Assembly: GCA_958295775.1 (NCBI GenBank)
Contig: CATQHC010000002.1
Span: 589,663-653,662 of the forward strand
Source: Chloroflexota bacterium
GTDB taxonomy: Bacteria; Chloroflexota; UBA11872; VXOZ01
Direction: 5' to 3'
Length of the DNA stretch: 64,000 nt
The notes beneath the pieces were generated by a model, which was not told where the DNA came from, searched no databases, and saw nothing but the letters and a program-made list of their open reading frames with translations. Below are positions 36,371-44,786 of the stretch, one piece after another (within the stretch, counting starts at the first letter, position 1; every line of letters begins with the position of its first letter). The position numbers were made by a program, and so were the translations under genes.

Positions 36371-37387
36371 CTATGCGGTGACCGGGCTGCCCTTGCGCAG
36401 TTGTGCCAGTTCAGCAAAGAGCTCCTTTTCGCGCGGCGTCAATCCCTTGGGCAGGCGCACCTGCACTTTCACGAACAGTCCGCCACGCTCGTCGCCCTTT
36501 AGATGGGGCATGCCTTGGCCGGCGAGTCGAAACACCTGACCGTTTTGGGTCTCGGCGGGAATGCGCATGAGCACACTCTTGCCATTCGGTGTGGGCACCG
36601 CTATTTCTGCGCCCAGCACCGCGTCTACCAAGTCAATTTCCACATTCACGTGCAGATCGTCCGTCTGCAATTCAAAGCGTGAATCAGGCGCAATCTTGAC
36701 TATCAAGAAGAGATTGCCGCGCTCGCCATTCCTGCCGGGGTGCCCTTCGCCCGCGACACGTATGCGGGAACCATCCCGCACACCGGCGGGAATCTTCACG
36801 TCGAGACGCCGATTCCGCGTTCGGCTGCCGCTGCCTCGGCACGCCATACACACCATGCTCTCTGTACGGCCGGACCCAGTACACACGGGACAAGGCCCAG
36901 GCACCTGCAGACTGAAAGTGCGAGCGGTTCCGGCATAGGCTTCGGCCAGAGTGATTTCAATTTCCTGTTCCAGATCGCGGCCTTGCTGGTCGCCCGGCTG
37001 GCGTCCGCGGCCGAAGATCGATTCGAAGAAGTCGGAAAAACCGCCGGAGCCCGCGCTGCCGCGCCCAAACCCCTCGAAATCAATGCCGCCCCCCAATCCA
37101 CCAAAGTCATACGGAATGCCGCTGCCACCGCCCGCGCGCCCGTGGGTTTGCCAAGATCGTCCGGACAAGTGCGCGGCCCGCACTTGGTCGTAGCGCGCCC
37201 GCTTCTTCCTATCCCGCAATGCTTCATACGCTTCATTTATCTCTTTGAAGCGTTCTTCTGCACTCGCGTCACCAGGATTGACGTCAGGATGATACTTGCG
37301 GGCGAGACGGCGATACGTCTCCTTAATCTCTTTCGGCGGAGACTTAGGCGATACACCCAATACCTTGTAGTAGTCCTTGAACTCCAT
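36371..37387 (-). CDS. dnaJ: DnaJ/CbpA-like co-chaperone with a reduced zinc finger
   Basis: A 338-residue Hsp40. The J domain (1-68) carries 'HPD' at 33-35. A Gly/Phe-rich linker (about 85-130) follows, then the substrate-binding beta domains. Canonical DnaJ has four CxxCxGxG repeats binding two zinc ions; only two are present here ('CPVCTGSG' at 166 and 'CMACRGSG' at 180), so it can hold one zinc site. The C-terminal domains are complete ('VEIDLVDAVLGAEIAVPTPNG', 'GQGMPHLKGDERGGLFV'). It presents substrates to DnaK. The ATG at 37387 starts the J domain directly; a TTG at 37408 would add seven residues. Confidence 0.9.
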   Translation of the reverse strand: MEFKDYYKVLGVSPKSPPKEIKETYRRLARKYHPDVNPGDASAEERFKEINEAYEALRDRKKRARYDQVRAAHLSGRSWQTHGRAGGGSGIPYDFGGLGGGIDFEGFGRGSAGSGGFSDFFESIFGRGRQPGDQQGRDLEQEIEITLAEAYAGTARTFSLQVPGPCPVCTGSGRTESMVCMACRGSGSRTRNRRLDVKIPAGVRDGSRIRVAGEGHPGRNGERGNLFLIVKIAPDSRFELQTDDLHVNVEIDLVDAVLGAEIAVPTPNGKSVLMRIPAETQNGQVFRLAGQGMPHLKGDERGGLFVKVQVRLPKGLTPREKELFAELAQLRKGSPVTA

Positions 37388-37455
37388 AGCGCTCACTTTG
37401 CGGCTCAAGGTGTCAACTCACTCTATGGGACTTCGCGATGCCTGGGTAAAAAAAG

Positions 37456-38094
37456 CTACGCATTTTCCTCCGCGCGGCGGGGCTGGGCCACGCGAACTCT
37501 TGCGGGCCGCAATACCGCATCACCGACAAGATAGCCGACCTGCAGTTCCTCAACGACGGTGTCCACTGCTACTTCGCCTTCAGCCGCTTGCACCACTTCC
37601 ACCGCTTCGTGGTACCGCGGATCAAACGGCTCTCCCAGAGCTTCGATGCGTTTGACTTCTTGACGCTCCAAGGCTTCCTTGAGTTGCCAAAGAGTCATGC
37701 GCACTCCCGTGAGCAGGTCTTCAGCGGATTCGGTCTGGTGCTGTTCTTGAAAGGCGATAGCTCTTTCCAGATTATCGACCACGGGCAGAATCGCCTCGAA
37801 GGTCTGTTTCTGGGCATCGCGCACGCCTTCCGCGATGAACTGCAGCGAGCGTTTGCGATAGTTCTCCAAGTCAGCGCGCGCACGCAAGAAGCGATCCTTG
37901 TACATCTCGGATTCTTGCGTGGCGGCAACCAGCCGGTCTTGGAGCGATGCATCTAAGTCCGTATCTGGAAGTGAAGAATCAGCTTCCTCCGCAGCGGCCG
38001 CGGCAGCGCTCTCTGCTTCTTCTCGCTCCAGTTCGGCTACGAATTCTTCGGTCTCTCCACCAATAGGCTCTTCAGTTCTCTTTGATCGTGCCAC
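37456..38094 (-). CDS. grpE: GrpE nucleotide-exchange factor
   Basis: A 212-residue GrpE, the exchange factor that releases ADP from DnaK. A long acidic, alanine-rich N-terminal tail is followed by the coiled coil ('ESEMYKDRFLRARADLENYRKRSLQ') and the small beta domain ending 'TVVEELQVGYLVGDAVLRPARVRVA', both typical. The start is uncertain: the GTG at 38094 ('ARSKRTEEP') has GGAGGG nine bases upstream, whereas the ATG at 38103 lies directly on that site and is less likely. The gene follows dnaK after about 48 bases and precedes dnaJ by 68 bases, all on the same strand. Confidence 0.92.
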   Translation of the reverse strand: MARSKRTEEPIGGETEEFVAELEREEAESAAAAAAEEADSSLPDTDLDASLQDRLVAATQESEMYKDRFLRARADLENYRKRSLQFIAEGVRDAQKQTFEAILPVVDNLERAIAFQEQHQTESAEDLLTGVRMTLWQLKEALERQEVKRIEALGEPFDPRYHEAVEVVQAAEGEVAVDTVVEELQVGYLVGDAVLRPARVRVAQPRRAEENA

Positions 38095-38142
38095 GTATAA
38101 CATCCCTCCCACGGTACAGTGGCTGGCCTCGCCCTGCCCGCT

Positions 38143-40110
38143 TTATCGCTTCTCGCCGTCTGCGGCTGCGCCTTTGTCTTCGGCCTCAGCCTCATCCGTG
38201 GCACGAAACTCAGCATCGACGACCGAATCATCGCTACTCTCGGCAGCGTTGCCCTCTGGACTCGCGGCGGCCCCAACCGGTGTGCCATCGTCGCCCTGTT
38301 CGGCCCCGGCACGGGCGTACATGGCCTCGCCGATTTTCATGGACGCCTGCTGCACCTCCTCTACCGCGGCGTTTATACTCGCAGTGTCTTCTCCCTTCAG
38401 TGCCTCGCGCAGCGTCTCCAGCGCAGTTTCGACAGCCGTCCGGTCTTCCTCGGGTACGTCGTCGCCGAGGTCATTAAGCGAGCGCTCAGTCTGGTACAAG
38501 AGAGTGTCTGCGCGGTTGCGCAGTTCTACTTCCTCCGCCCGCGTGCGGTCATCTTCGGCATGTTCCTCAGCTTCCTTGACCATCTGATCCACCTGCTCTT
38601 TGCTGAGCGTCGTGGACGCATGGATGGTCACGTTCTGCTCTTTGCCGCTGCCCAAGTCCTTCGCGGTGACGTTGAGGATGCCGTTGGCATCGATATCGAA
38701 CGTAACGTCGACCTGAGGCACACCCCGCGGCGCGGGCGGGATTCCTTCCAAGCGGAACTGGCCCAAGAGCATGTTGTCTTTGGCCATCGGACGCTCGCCC
38801 TGAAAGACCATGATGTCCACCGCGCTCTGACCGTCCTGAGCGGTAGAGAAAATCTCGCTCTTCCGGGTCGGCACCGTGGTGTTACGCTCGATCATCTTCG
38901 TGAACACTCCGCCGAGCGTTTCTACACCCAAGCTAAGGGGCGTCACGTCGAGCAAGACTACGTCTTGGACCTCGCCGCCCAGCACTCCGGCTTGAATGGC
39001 CGCGCCAACGGCAACGACCTCATCCGGATTCACGCCCTGATGCGGGTCTTTGCCGATGAGCTTCTTGACGAGTTCCTGAATCACCGGCATGCGAGTCGCG
39101 CCGCCAACGAGTACGACTTCATCGATATCGTTGGGGCTTAGCCCGGCATCATTCAGCGCCTGCTGGAACGGCCGTTGCGTACGTTCGGTGAGCGTCGCGG
39201 TGAGATCTTCAAACTTGGCCCGCGTCAGGGTCTGCGCAAGGTGCTTTGGACCGTTCTGGTCGGCGGTAATGTAAGGGAGATTGATCTCAGTCTGGACCAT
39301 GGTCGAAAGCTCGATCTTGGCCTTCTCCGCGGCCTCGATCAGCCTTTGCAGCGCCTGCCGGTCCTTGCGGAGATCGATGCCCTCGTCGCTCTGAAACTGC
39401 GCGGCGAGATGGCTGACGATCCTGTCGTCATAGTCGTCGCCCCCAAGATGGGTGTCGCCCGCCGTCGATTTGACCTCGAACACGCCGTCGCCAACTTCAA
39501 GTATTGAGACATCGAACGTACCGCCGCCAAGGTCCCAAACCAAAATGGTTTCGGTGGTCTTCTTATCGAGGCCGTAAGCCAAGGAAGCGGCTGTGGGCTC
39601 GTTGATGATGCGCAATACTTCCAATCCGGCTATCTGACCGGCGTTCTTCGTTGCCTGGCGCTGGCTGTCATTGAAGTACGCCGGTACGGTGATCACCGCC
39701 TCCGTGACTTCCTCACCAAGATACTTTTCCGCGTCGCTCTTTAGTTTCTGGAGAATCATCGCGGAGATTTCTTCCGGGGTGAAGTCCTTGCCCAGGGCGG
39801 GGACCGCGACGCGCGCTTCGCCTTTCGGACCTTTGTTAAGGGAATAGGCGACCCGTCCGCCTTCATCTTGCACTTCATCCTGGCGATGACCCATGAAACG
39901 CTTGATGGAGGACACCGTATTCTCCGGGTTCAGCACGGCCTGCCGCCGGGCCAATTGACCCACCAAACGCTCTTCGCCCTTGGTAAAGGCCACTACCGAA
40001 GGGCAGAGGTCGCCGCCCTCCGACGTAGGGATCACTACGGGGTCGCCACCCTCCATGACCGCGACCACCGAGTTGGTCGTGCCTAAATCAATGCCAATGA
40101 TCTTGCCCAT
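38143..40110 (-). CDS. dnaK: Hsp70 chaperone DnaK
   Basis: A 655-residue Hsp70. The ATPase domain begins '[22 protein letters not shown]' and includes '[39 protein letters not shown]' and '[16 protein letters not shown]'; the linker '[19 protein letters not shown]' and substrate-binding domain follow, with an acidic, alanine-rich lid tail '[16 protein letters not shown]'. The ATG lies five bases after the lon stop, and its ribosome binding site GAGGAGG is inside the end of lon, so the two are translationally coupled. In HspR systems DnaK also acts as the co-repressor, which would give feedback control of this cluster. Confidence 0.98.
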   Translation of the reverse strand: MGKIIGIDLGTTNSVVAVMEGGDPVVIPTSEGGDLCPSVVAFTKGEERLVGQLARRQAVLNPENTVSSIKRFMGHRQDEVQDEGGRVAYSLNKGPKGEARVAVPALGKDFTPEEISAMILQKLKSDAEKYLGEEVTEAVITVPAYFNDSQRQATKNAGQIAGLEVLRIINEPTAASLAYGLDKKTTETILVWDLGGGTFDVSILEVGDGVFEVKSTAGDTHLGGDDYDDRIVSHLAAQFQSDEGIDLRKDRQALQRLIEAAEKAKIELSTMVQTEINLPYITADQNGPKHLAQTLTRAKFEDLTATLTERTQRPFQQALNDAGLSPNDIDEVVLVGGATRMPVIQELVKKLIGKDPHQGVNPDEVVAVGAAIQAGVLGGEVQDVVLLDVTPLSLGVETLGGVFTKMIERNTTVPTRKSEIFSTAQDGQSAVDIMVFQGERPMAKDNMLLGQFRLEGIPPAPRGVPQVDVTFDIDANGILNVTAKDLGSGKEQNVTIHASTTLSKEQVDQMVKEAEEHAEDDRTRAEEVELRNRADTLLYQTERSLNDLGDDVPEEDRTAVETALETLREALKGEDTASINAAVEEVQQASMKIGEAMYARAGAEQGDDGTPVGAAASPEGNAAESSDDSVVDAEFRATDEAEAEDKGAAADGEKR

Positions 40111-40115
40111 ACTTG

Positions 40116-42593
40116 CTATACCTCCTCAGCTAACCCATGACCAATGGGTGTAATAACCGGATGACTTTCGGGCGTAGCCGGTGGGACTTGCCGGTTCTTG
40201 ACCGCGCCTTTCGACTTTCTCTTACCGCCGGTTGCAGCTTTGAGAAGCGCGGCACTGAGCACGTCGTCCATCGTATCGGCCCAAATTATCTGCAATTGCT
40301 CAAGTGCTTCTTTCGGCACATCTTCCAAACTATGCTTGTTCTTACTGGGAAGAACTACGGAACGCACACCGGCTCGGTGCGCCGCCAGCAGTTTCTCTTT
40401 CAGACCGCCTACCGGCAGCACTCGACCGCGCAAGGTGACTTCGCCGGTCATGGCCACGTCCTTGCTCACCGGCCGCCGCGTAAAGATTGAGACAATCGAC
40501 GTCGCCAGGGCGACACCGGCAGACGGGCCTTCCTTGGGCACGGCGCCGGCCGGCACATGGACATGAAGGTCATTTGTTTCGATTACGTCCGCCGCGATAT
40601 CAAGTGCCCTTGCCTTCGCGCGGGCAAATGAGAGCGCCGTCATGGCGGACTCCTGCATCACTTCGCCCAGTTGCCCGGTCAAGATCAAGTTGCCCTTGCC
40701 CTTCATGAGCGCGGCCTCTACAGTAGTAATCTCGCCACCGGCAGCGGTCCAGGCCAGTCCGGTCACCACGCCTACCTCGTCCTCGCGTTTGTCATGTTTT
40801 GTGTTGACCTTTTCCGGGCCCAGCAAGTCCTGCACGCGACGCGGACCGACCCGCACCGACTTCTGCTCACCGGCTGCCACAATTCGTGCCACTTTGCGGT
40901 CGATGGTGGCGACTTGGCGTTCGAGATTGCGCACGCCGGCTTCTCCGGTATAGCCGCGAATGACCTTGCGCAGACCTTCATCCGTAATTCTGCACTGCGA
41001 CTTGGTGAGGCCATGTTGCTTGAGTTGCCGGGGCACGAGGTACCCACGCGCAATGTGGAGCTTCTCTTCCTCCGTGTAGCCGGAGATATTGATTACTTCC
41101 ATGCGATCGAGGAGAGCAGGCGGAATGGTCTCCATGAGATTCCCGGTCGCGATGAAGAGCACCTTGGAGAGGTCGTAGGGCACTTCGAGGTAATGGTCGG
41201 AGAAGCTGAAGTTCTGCTCCGGGTCGAGCACCTCGAGCATAGCGCTGGAGGGATCGCCGCGGAAGTCATAGCCGAGCTTATCGATCTCATCCAACACAAA
41301 CACCGGATTGACCACCCCGCCCTGCCGCATTCCCTGAATAACTCTGCCCGGCAATGCGCCAATATACGTGCGGCGGTGACCGCGAATTTCCCCCTCGTCC
41401 CGCACTCCTCCCAAACTAATGCGGACGAATTTCCTGTCCAGAGCGCGGGCGATCGAACGGCCCAGGGACGTCTTGCCAACCCCGGGAGGGCCGATCAGAC
41501 ACAGAATTGGCGTCCGCGCATGTGTGGCGAGGCTGCGCACGGCAAGATACTCAAGAATGCGGTCCTTCACCTTGTCCAAACCGTAATGGTCTTGATCGAG
41601 AACGACTTTTACTTGATTTATGTCCACTTCTTCAGCGGAACCGTTGGCCCATGGCAGGCCAAGCAGCCATTCCAAGTACGTGCGCACGATGCCGACTTCC
41701 GGTGAGGCCGACGGCATGTTGCCCAGCCGCCCCGCCTCGTGGCGCGCTTTGTCTTTTACCTCATCAGGCATTTGCGATTCTTCAATCGCCTTCTTGATTT
41801 CCTCGATTTCCGCCAATTGCGGATTGGACTCGCCCAATTCACGATGGATAGCCTTGAGCTGTTCGCGCAGGTAGTATTCCCGCTGGGCCTTCTCCATGCC
41901 TTGCTGGATTTCCCCTTGAATGCGGGCCTTGACTTCAGAAATCTGCAATTGCCGCGCCATAATTCGGTTTACACGCTGCAAGCGCTCTACCGGATCGGTG
42001 ATGTTGAGCAACGTGCGGCGCTCACTTAGGCTCAACTCCGGCGCGTAGCCAAAGAGATCTGCGAGCCGCCCCGGATCGTCCATCCCCCGCGCAACCGCCA
42101 CCGCGTCTCGCGGTACCTGGGGCTCTTTTTCGACATATGCTTCGATCTGGTTGATTACATTGCGAACCAGCGCTTCGGTTTCCAGCGTGTTCTCCGCCAG
42201 CTCCTCTACGGCCTCAACCTCTGCAATCAAGTGCTTCTTCTTCCAGATCTTGGCCAGAATTCCGCGCTTCTGTCCTTGGAAGAGCGCCTGATGCTTGCCG
42301 TCGGGCAGGCGAATCAGTTGCCCCACCCCGGCGATGGTGCCGACCGTACCTGCGTGTTCACGCTTGGGACGCTGCAGGTTGAACTCTTTGTCCGGCGTGA
42401 GGAGCAAGACCTTGTGGTCATCCTCGATGGCTGCTGCCACCGCCCGGTATGCGGCGTCATCTTCAAGACGCAGTGGAACCGTCATATACGGAAACACAAC
42501 GGAGTCCGTAAGCACGACTACCGGCAGGCGCATGCGGCTCTCGTTGGCATCGTTCTCTTGCGCTTCCGAAACTTGCTCAGGCTGCTTCGCCAT
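40116..42593 (-). CDS. lon: ATP-dependent protease Lon
   Basis: An 825-residue LonA protease. The N-terminal substrate-recognition domain begins '[25 protein letters not shown]'; the AAA+ module has Walker A '[11 protein letters not shown]' and '[11 protein letters not shown]'; the proteolytic domain has the catalytic serine in '[12 protein letters not shown]' and the catalytic lysine in '[14 protein letters not shown]'. The C-terminal 40 residues are a basic, proline-rich extension that is longer than usual. It degrades misfolded and short-lived regulatory proteins. It is the first gene of the heat-shock cluster, and the promoter with an HspR-like operator lies 40-75 bases upstream. Confidence 0.98.
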   Translation of the reverse strand: MAKQPEQVSEAQENDANESRMRLPVVVLTDSVVFPYMTVPLRLEDDAAYRAVAAAIEDDHKVLLLTPDKEFNLQRPKREHAGTVGTIAGVGQLIRLPDGKHQALFQGQKRGILAKIWKKKHLIAEVEAVEELAENTLETEALVRNVINQIEAYVEKEPQVPRDAVAVARGMDDPGRLADLFGYAPELSLSERRTLLNITDPVERLQRVNRIMARQLQISEVKARIQGEIQQGMEKAQREYYLREQLKAIHRELGESNPQLAEIEEIKKAIEESQMPDEVKDKARHEAGRLGNMPSASPEVGIVRTYLEWLLGLPWANGSAEEVDINQVKVVLDQDHYGLDKVKDRILEYLAVRSLATHARTPILCLIGPPGVGKTSLGRSIARALDRKFVRISLGGVRDEGEIRGHRRTYIGALPGRVIQGMRQGGVVNPVFVLDEIDKLGYDFRGDPSSAMLEVLDPEQNFSFSDHYLEVPYDLSKVLFIATGNLMETIPPALLDRMEVINISGYTEEEKLHIARGYLVPRQLKQHGLTKSQCRITDEGLRKVIRGYTGEAGVRNLERQVATIDRKVARIVAAGEQKSVRVGPRRVQDLLGPEKVNTKHDKREDEVGVVTGLAWTAAGGEITTVEAALMKGKGNLILTGQLGEVMQESAMTALSFARAKARALDIAADVIETNDLHVHVPAGAVPKEGPSAGVALATSIVSIFTRRPVSKDVAMTGEVTLRGRVLPVGGLKEKLLAAHRAGVRSVVLPSKNKHSLEDVPKEALEQLQIIWADTMDDVLSAALLKAATGGKRKSKGAVKNRQVPPATPESHPVITPIGHGLAEEV

Positions 42594-42639
42594 GTGAGTG
42601 TGACCTCTGAATCCCTTTCAGGATGTTTTCACTAAGACA

Positions 42640-42670
42640 AGTATAAAAGTTGAGTGCCCCTTTGTCAACT
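42640..42670 (-). promoter_or_regulatory. lon promoter overlapped by a HAIR-like HspR operator
   Basis: On the minus strand TTGACA (42668-42663) and TATACT (42645-42640) are 17 bases apart, a near-consensus sigma-70 promoter; transcription would begin near 42633, 40 bases before lon. Across the -35 and spacer lies GTTGACA-N7-ACTCAAC (42669-42649), with the same 7-7-7 layout as the HspR operator CTTGAGT-N7-ACTCAAG and 10 of 14 arm positions identical. Its outer arms AGTTGA/TCAACT are a perfect inverted repeat. HspR bound here would cover the -35 box. Confidence 0.7.
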
Positions 42671-42871
42671 ACATTGTAAAGTAGAGTTATAGTTACATCT
42701 TATACGGGTATGGCAACGTGCGCAAGGCTTCTGTGTAATCTGTCGCGCTTGCCTGAGAATCTCACGGACAATGCGCGAAGAGTGAGTCGGTCTGTGACGT
42801 GCTGGGTTACACTATCCCACCAGCCTCTATCTCCAGCAGAGCGCAAAGTCTCTGTGTGACTGTCCCTTAAA

Positions 42872-42906
42872 ATGACAAGCCGCCCGGGCGACGAGCGGCT
42901 TGTCAT
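42872..42906 (-). terminator. Terminator of the amidase gene
   Basis: A perfect 12-base-pair stem (42872-42883 with 42895-42906) with an 11-base loop, followed on the minus strand by TTTTAAGG. It lies 85 bases after the stop of the minus-strand amidase gene. Confidence 0.8.
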
Positions 42907-42930
42907 CAGGAAAATGGAGGAAGGATGATA

Positions 42931-42953
42931 CGTATATGCGTGGGACATATACG
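42931..42953. repeat. Perfect inverted repeat next to the amidase terminator
   Basis: CGTATATG (42931-42938) and CATATACG (42946-42953) with a seven-base gap. It lies between the amidase stop and its terminator and has no T tract, so it may be a second hairpin of the 3' end or a protein-binding site. No gene lies in 42594-42990. Confidence 0.45.
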
Positions 42954-42990
42954 CTTATTCAGGTTTAGAGGGGCTATCTATGCTGGGCAA

Positions 42991-44580
42991 CTAATCGAAT
43001 AGCAAGCCCCGTTGGCGAAGAATCGTGTCTCCGAGAAGTCCTAGTTGTACCTCGTATCGTGTGCCGGCGTGTTGCGGGTGGTACTCGAAGCGAGAGCGTT
43101 GGAAATATTGCACAATGCGACCGTCTTCAACCACTTCTTGGGTAATGGGATAGCCAAAGATGTAAATGCCACCATTCTCGCGAAAGTACTTAAGGAAGGC
43201 AAAGTGCACGGAGTGGCCTGTCTGTGGAAAGTATTCCTGATGCTCGGTTGGAGTCAGCGGTTGTACTTGCTCGGCCTCTGGTTCGTCGCTGCGTATCAGA
43301 TTGCCAAGCAACGTAAGCTGGACCTCATAGGGCGTGCCTGCGTGTTCAGGGTGATACTCAAAACGCGCCCGCTGGAAGTATTGCACGGTAAGACCGTCTT
43401 CAAGCAGTTCTTCGGTGCGCGGGTATCCAAACATGTCGATTCCGCCATTCTCTAGGAAGAACTTTTGAAAGGCGCCGAAGATGTTGTGCCCCGTCTGTGC
43501 GTAATACATCGAATTGGGATCGTCGCTCTGTGGCACAGGGTCGGTTAGGAGCCGGTCACGAATCCTTATGTTCACCCAAAGATCATCCCCGAGTTGGAGT
43601 CCGCCCGGACCCTTCATGGTCCAGACCCCCATGCACTCGCCGCAAACGTTAGGCGCCTTCAGATCCACGCTCACCGTGCCGACTTCACCGGGCAAGAGGT
43701 GGGGAAGGGGTACGCTCTCCGGTCCGCCAAAGCGGTTCCTACCCTTGAAAACCAGCCGATAGTCGTCGTTCCACGCCAAGCCACCGGTATTCATGATCTT
43801 CCAGGTCTTCGTGAACTCTCTCCCCGCCACTACGGCAGTGCCATCCGGAATCGTCACGTCTGAAATGAAACGACCGTCAGGGTTAATGAAATACCTGAGG
43901 ATGCCACTGAAGAGCGAATCTGCGACTCGCTGCTGGTAACTTGGGTCATTGAGTTTGATTGCTTCCGCATAGTTGGTCAACGTGCCGACCTCTGCGATCA
44001 CGGCCGGAAGGTTTATCTTGCCCAAGAGATAGTACGGTACGGAGCGAATGCCGCGGTCATCAGCCTTTGCTACCTCTCGTAGGCTGTCGCGGAGGGTAAG
44101 CGCCAGGTTTCTGCTCTGGGCAATCAGTTCAGGCGGGCGCCTGTGGTCATACAAGTACCCGCTCTCGGGCCCATAGAACACCACGATACCCGTACGCGAA
44201 GCGTCCTCCAACGAATCTGCATGAATGGACACAAACACGTCTCCCTGGGATGAATTCGCAATCTGGAGGCGAGTCTCCAAATCGGAGCGGCGCCGATTCT
44301 CGCTCGTACCTAAGGTCGTATCGTCAACACGCGTAAAGATGGTAGTTGCGCCAGCCATTTCTAATAGTGTCTTGAGTTTCAGGGATATCTGGAGATTGAC
44401 GTCTTTTTCCATGAAGCCATTGACCACGGCGCCCGGATCTTCTCCACCATGGCCGGGATCAATGACGATTGCTTTGCCAGCGAGCGGCCCCCGCGCCTGA
44501 ACTAGGCCGCTGGGAAGTCCAAATGTGGCAATCGAAAAGACTAAGAGAATCGAGAGAATCGTGACGCGAGTAGGGTGCAT
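42991..44580 (-). CDS. Exported N-acetylmuramoyl-L-alanine amidase with NBR1-like Ig domain and two FGYP repeats
   Basis: A 529-residue secreted cell-wall hydrolase. A signal peptide covers residues 1-30. The Amidase_3 domain has zinc ligands His44 ('IDPGHGGEDPG'), Glu58 ('FMEKDVNLQ') and the His of 'SIHADS', plus the catalytic Glu of 'IAEVGTLTN'. It is followed by an Ig-like domain of the NBR1 type ('FTKTWKIMNTGGLAWNDDYRLVFKG') and by two tandem repeats of about 70 residues, each with 'FGYP...YFQR.RFEYHP.HAGT.YEVQL.LLG'. It cuts the stem peptide from muramic acid; the accessory domains probably bind wall polymers, which is inference. The start at 44580 gives a normal signal peptide; longer frames do not. 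Confidence 0.88.
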   Translation of the reverse strand: MHPTRVTILSILLVFSIATFGLPSGLVQARGPLAGKAIVIDPGHGGEDPGAVVNGFMEKDVNLQISLKLKTLLEMAGATTIFTRVDDTTLGTSENRRRSDLETRLQIANSSQGDVFVSIHADSLEDASRTGIVVFYGPESGYLYDHRRPPELIAQSRNLALTLRDSLREVAKADDRGIRSVPYYLLGKINLPAVIAEVGTLTNYAEAIKLNDPSYQQRVADSLFSGILRYFINPDGRFISDVTIPDGTAVVAGREFTKTWKIMNTGGLAWNDDYRLVFKGRNRFGGPESVPLPHLLPGEVGTVSVDLKAPNVCGECMGVWTMKGPGGLQLGDDLWVNIRIRDRLLTDPVPQSDDPNSMYYAQTGHNIFGAFQKFFLENGGIDMFGYPRTEELLEDGLTVQYFQRARFEYHPEHAGTPYEVQLTLLGNLIRSDEPEAEQVQPLTPTEHQEYFPQTGHSVHFAFLKYFRENGGIYIFGYPITQEVVEDGRIVQYFQRSRFEYHPQHAGTRYEVQLGLLGDTILRQRGLLFD

Positions 44581-44786
44581 ACGTCTTTCGACGAATCGGG
44601 AATGCGAAGAAAAAATAGGAAAAAGGGAAAGAACAAAGAAACTGTGGGCTTGCGAATTCACTATACCATGCCGGCTTAGTGTGTGCAAGCGATTCTGTAA
44701 GAAATCACCGATTTCAGGGGAAAGAGCGCCAATCGACTCGATGAGGGGCTCCCAGAGCCCTTCTGCCGTGCCTCTGTCTCTTGCCC

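Noticed and set aside
37388..37455. HAIR-like half-site GTTGACA ahead of dnaJ
   Set aside because: There is no ACTCAAC partner seven bases away, so it is not a full operator; it may be a chance string.
38119..39141. A 340-codon open frame antisense to dnaK
   Set aside because: It mirrors the codon pattern of dnaK on the other strand and shows no protein-family motif.
40671..41705. A 344-codon open frame antisense to lon
   Set aside because: It lies wholly within lon, whose catalytic motifs are certain, and has no recognisable domain.
44689..44786. Frame extension of the amidase upstream of 44580
   Set aside because: The additional residues would precede and spoil the signal peptide; the ATG at 44580 gives a normal one.
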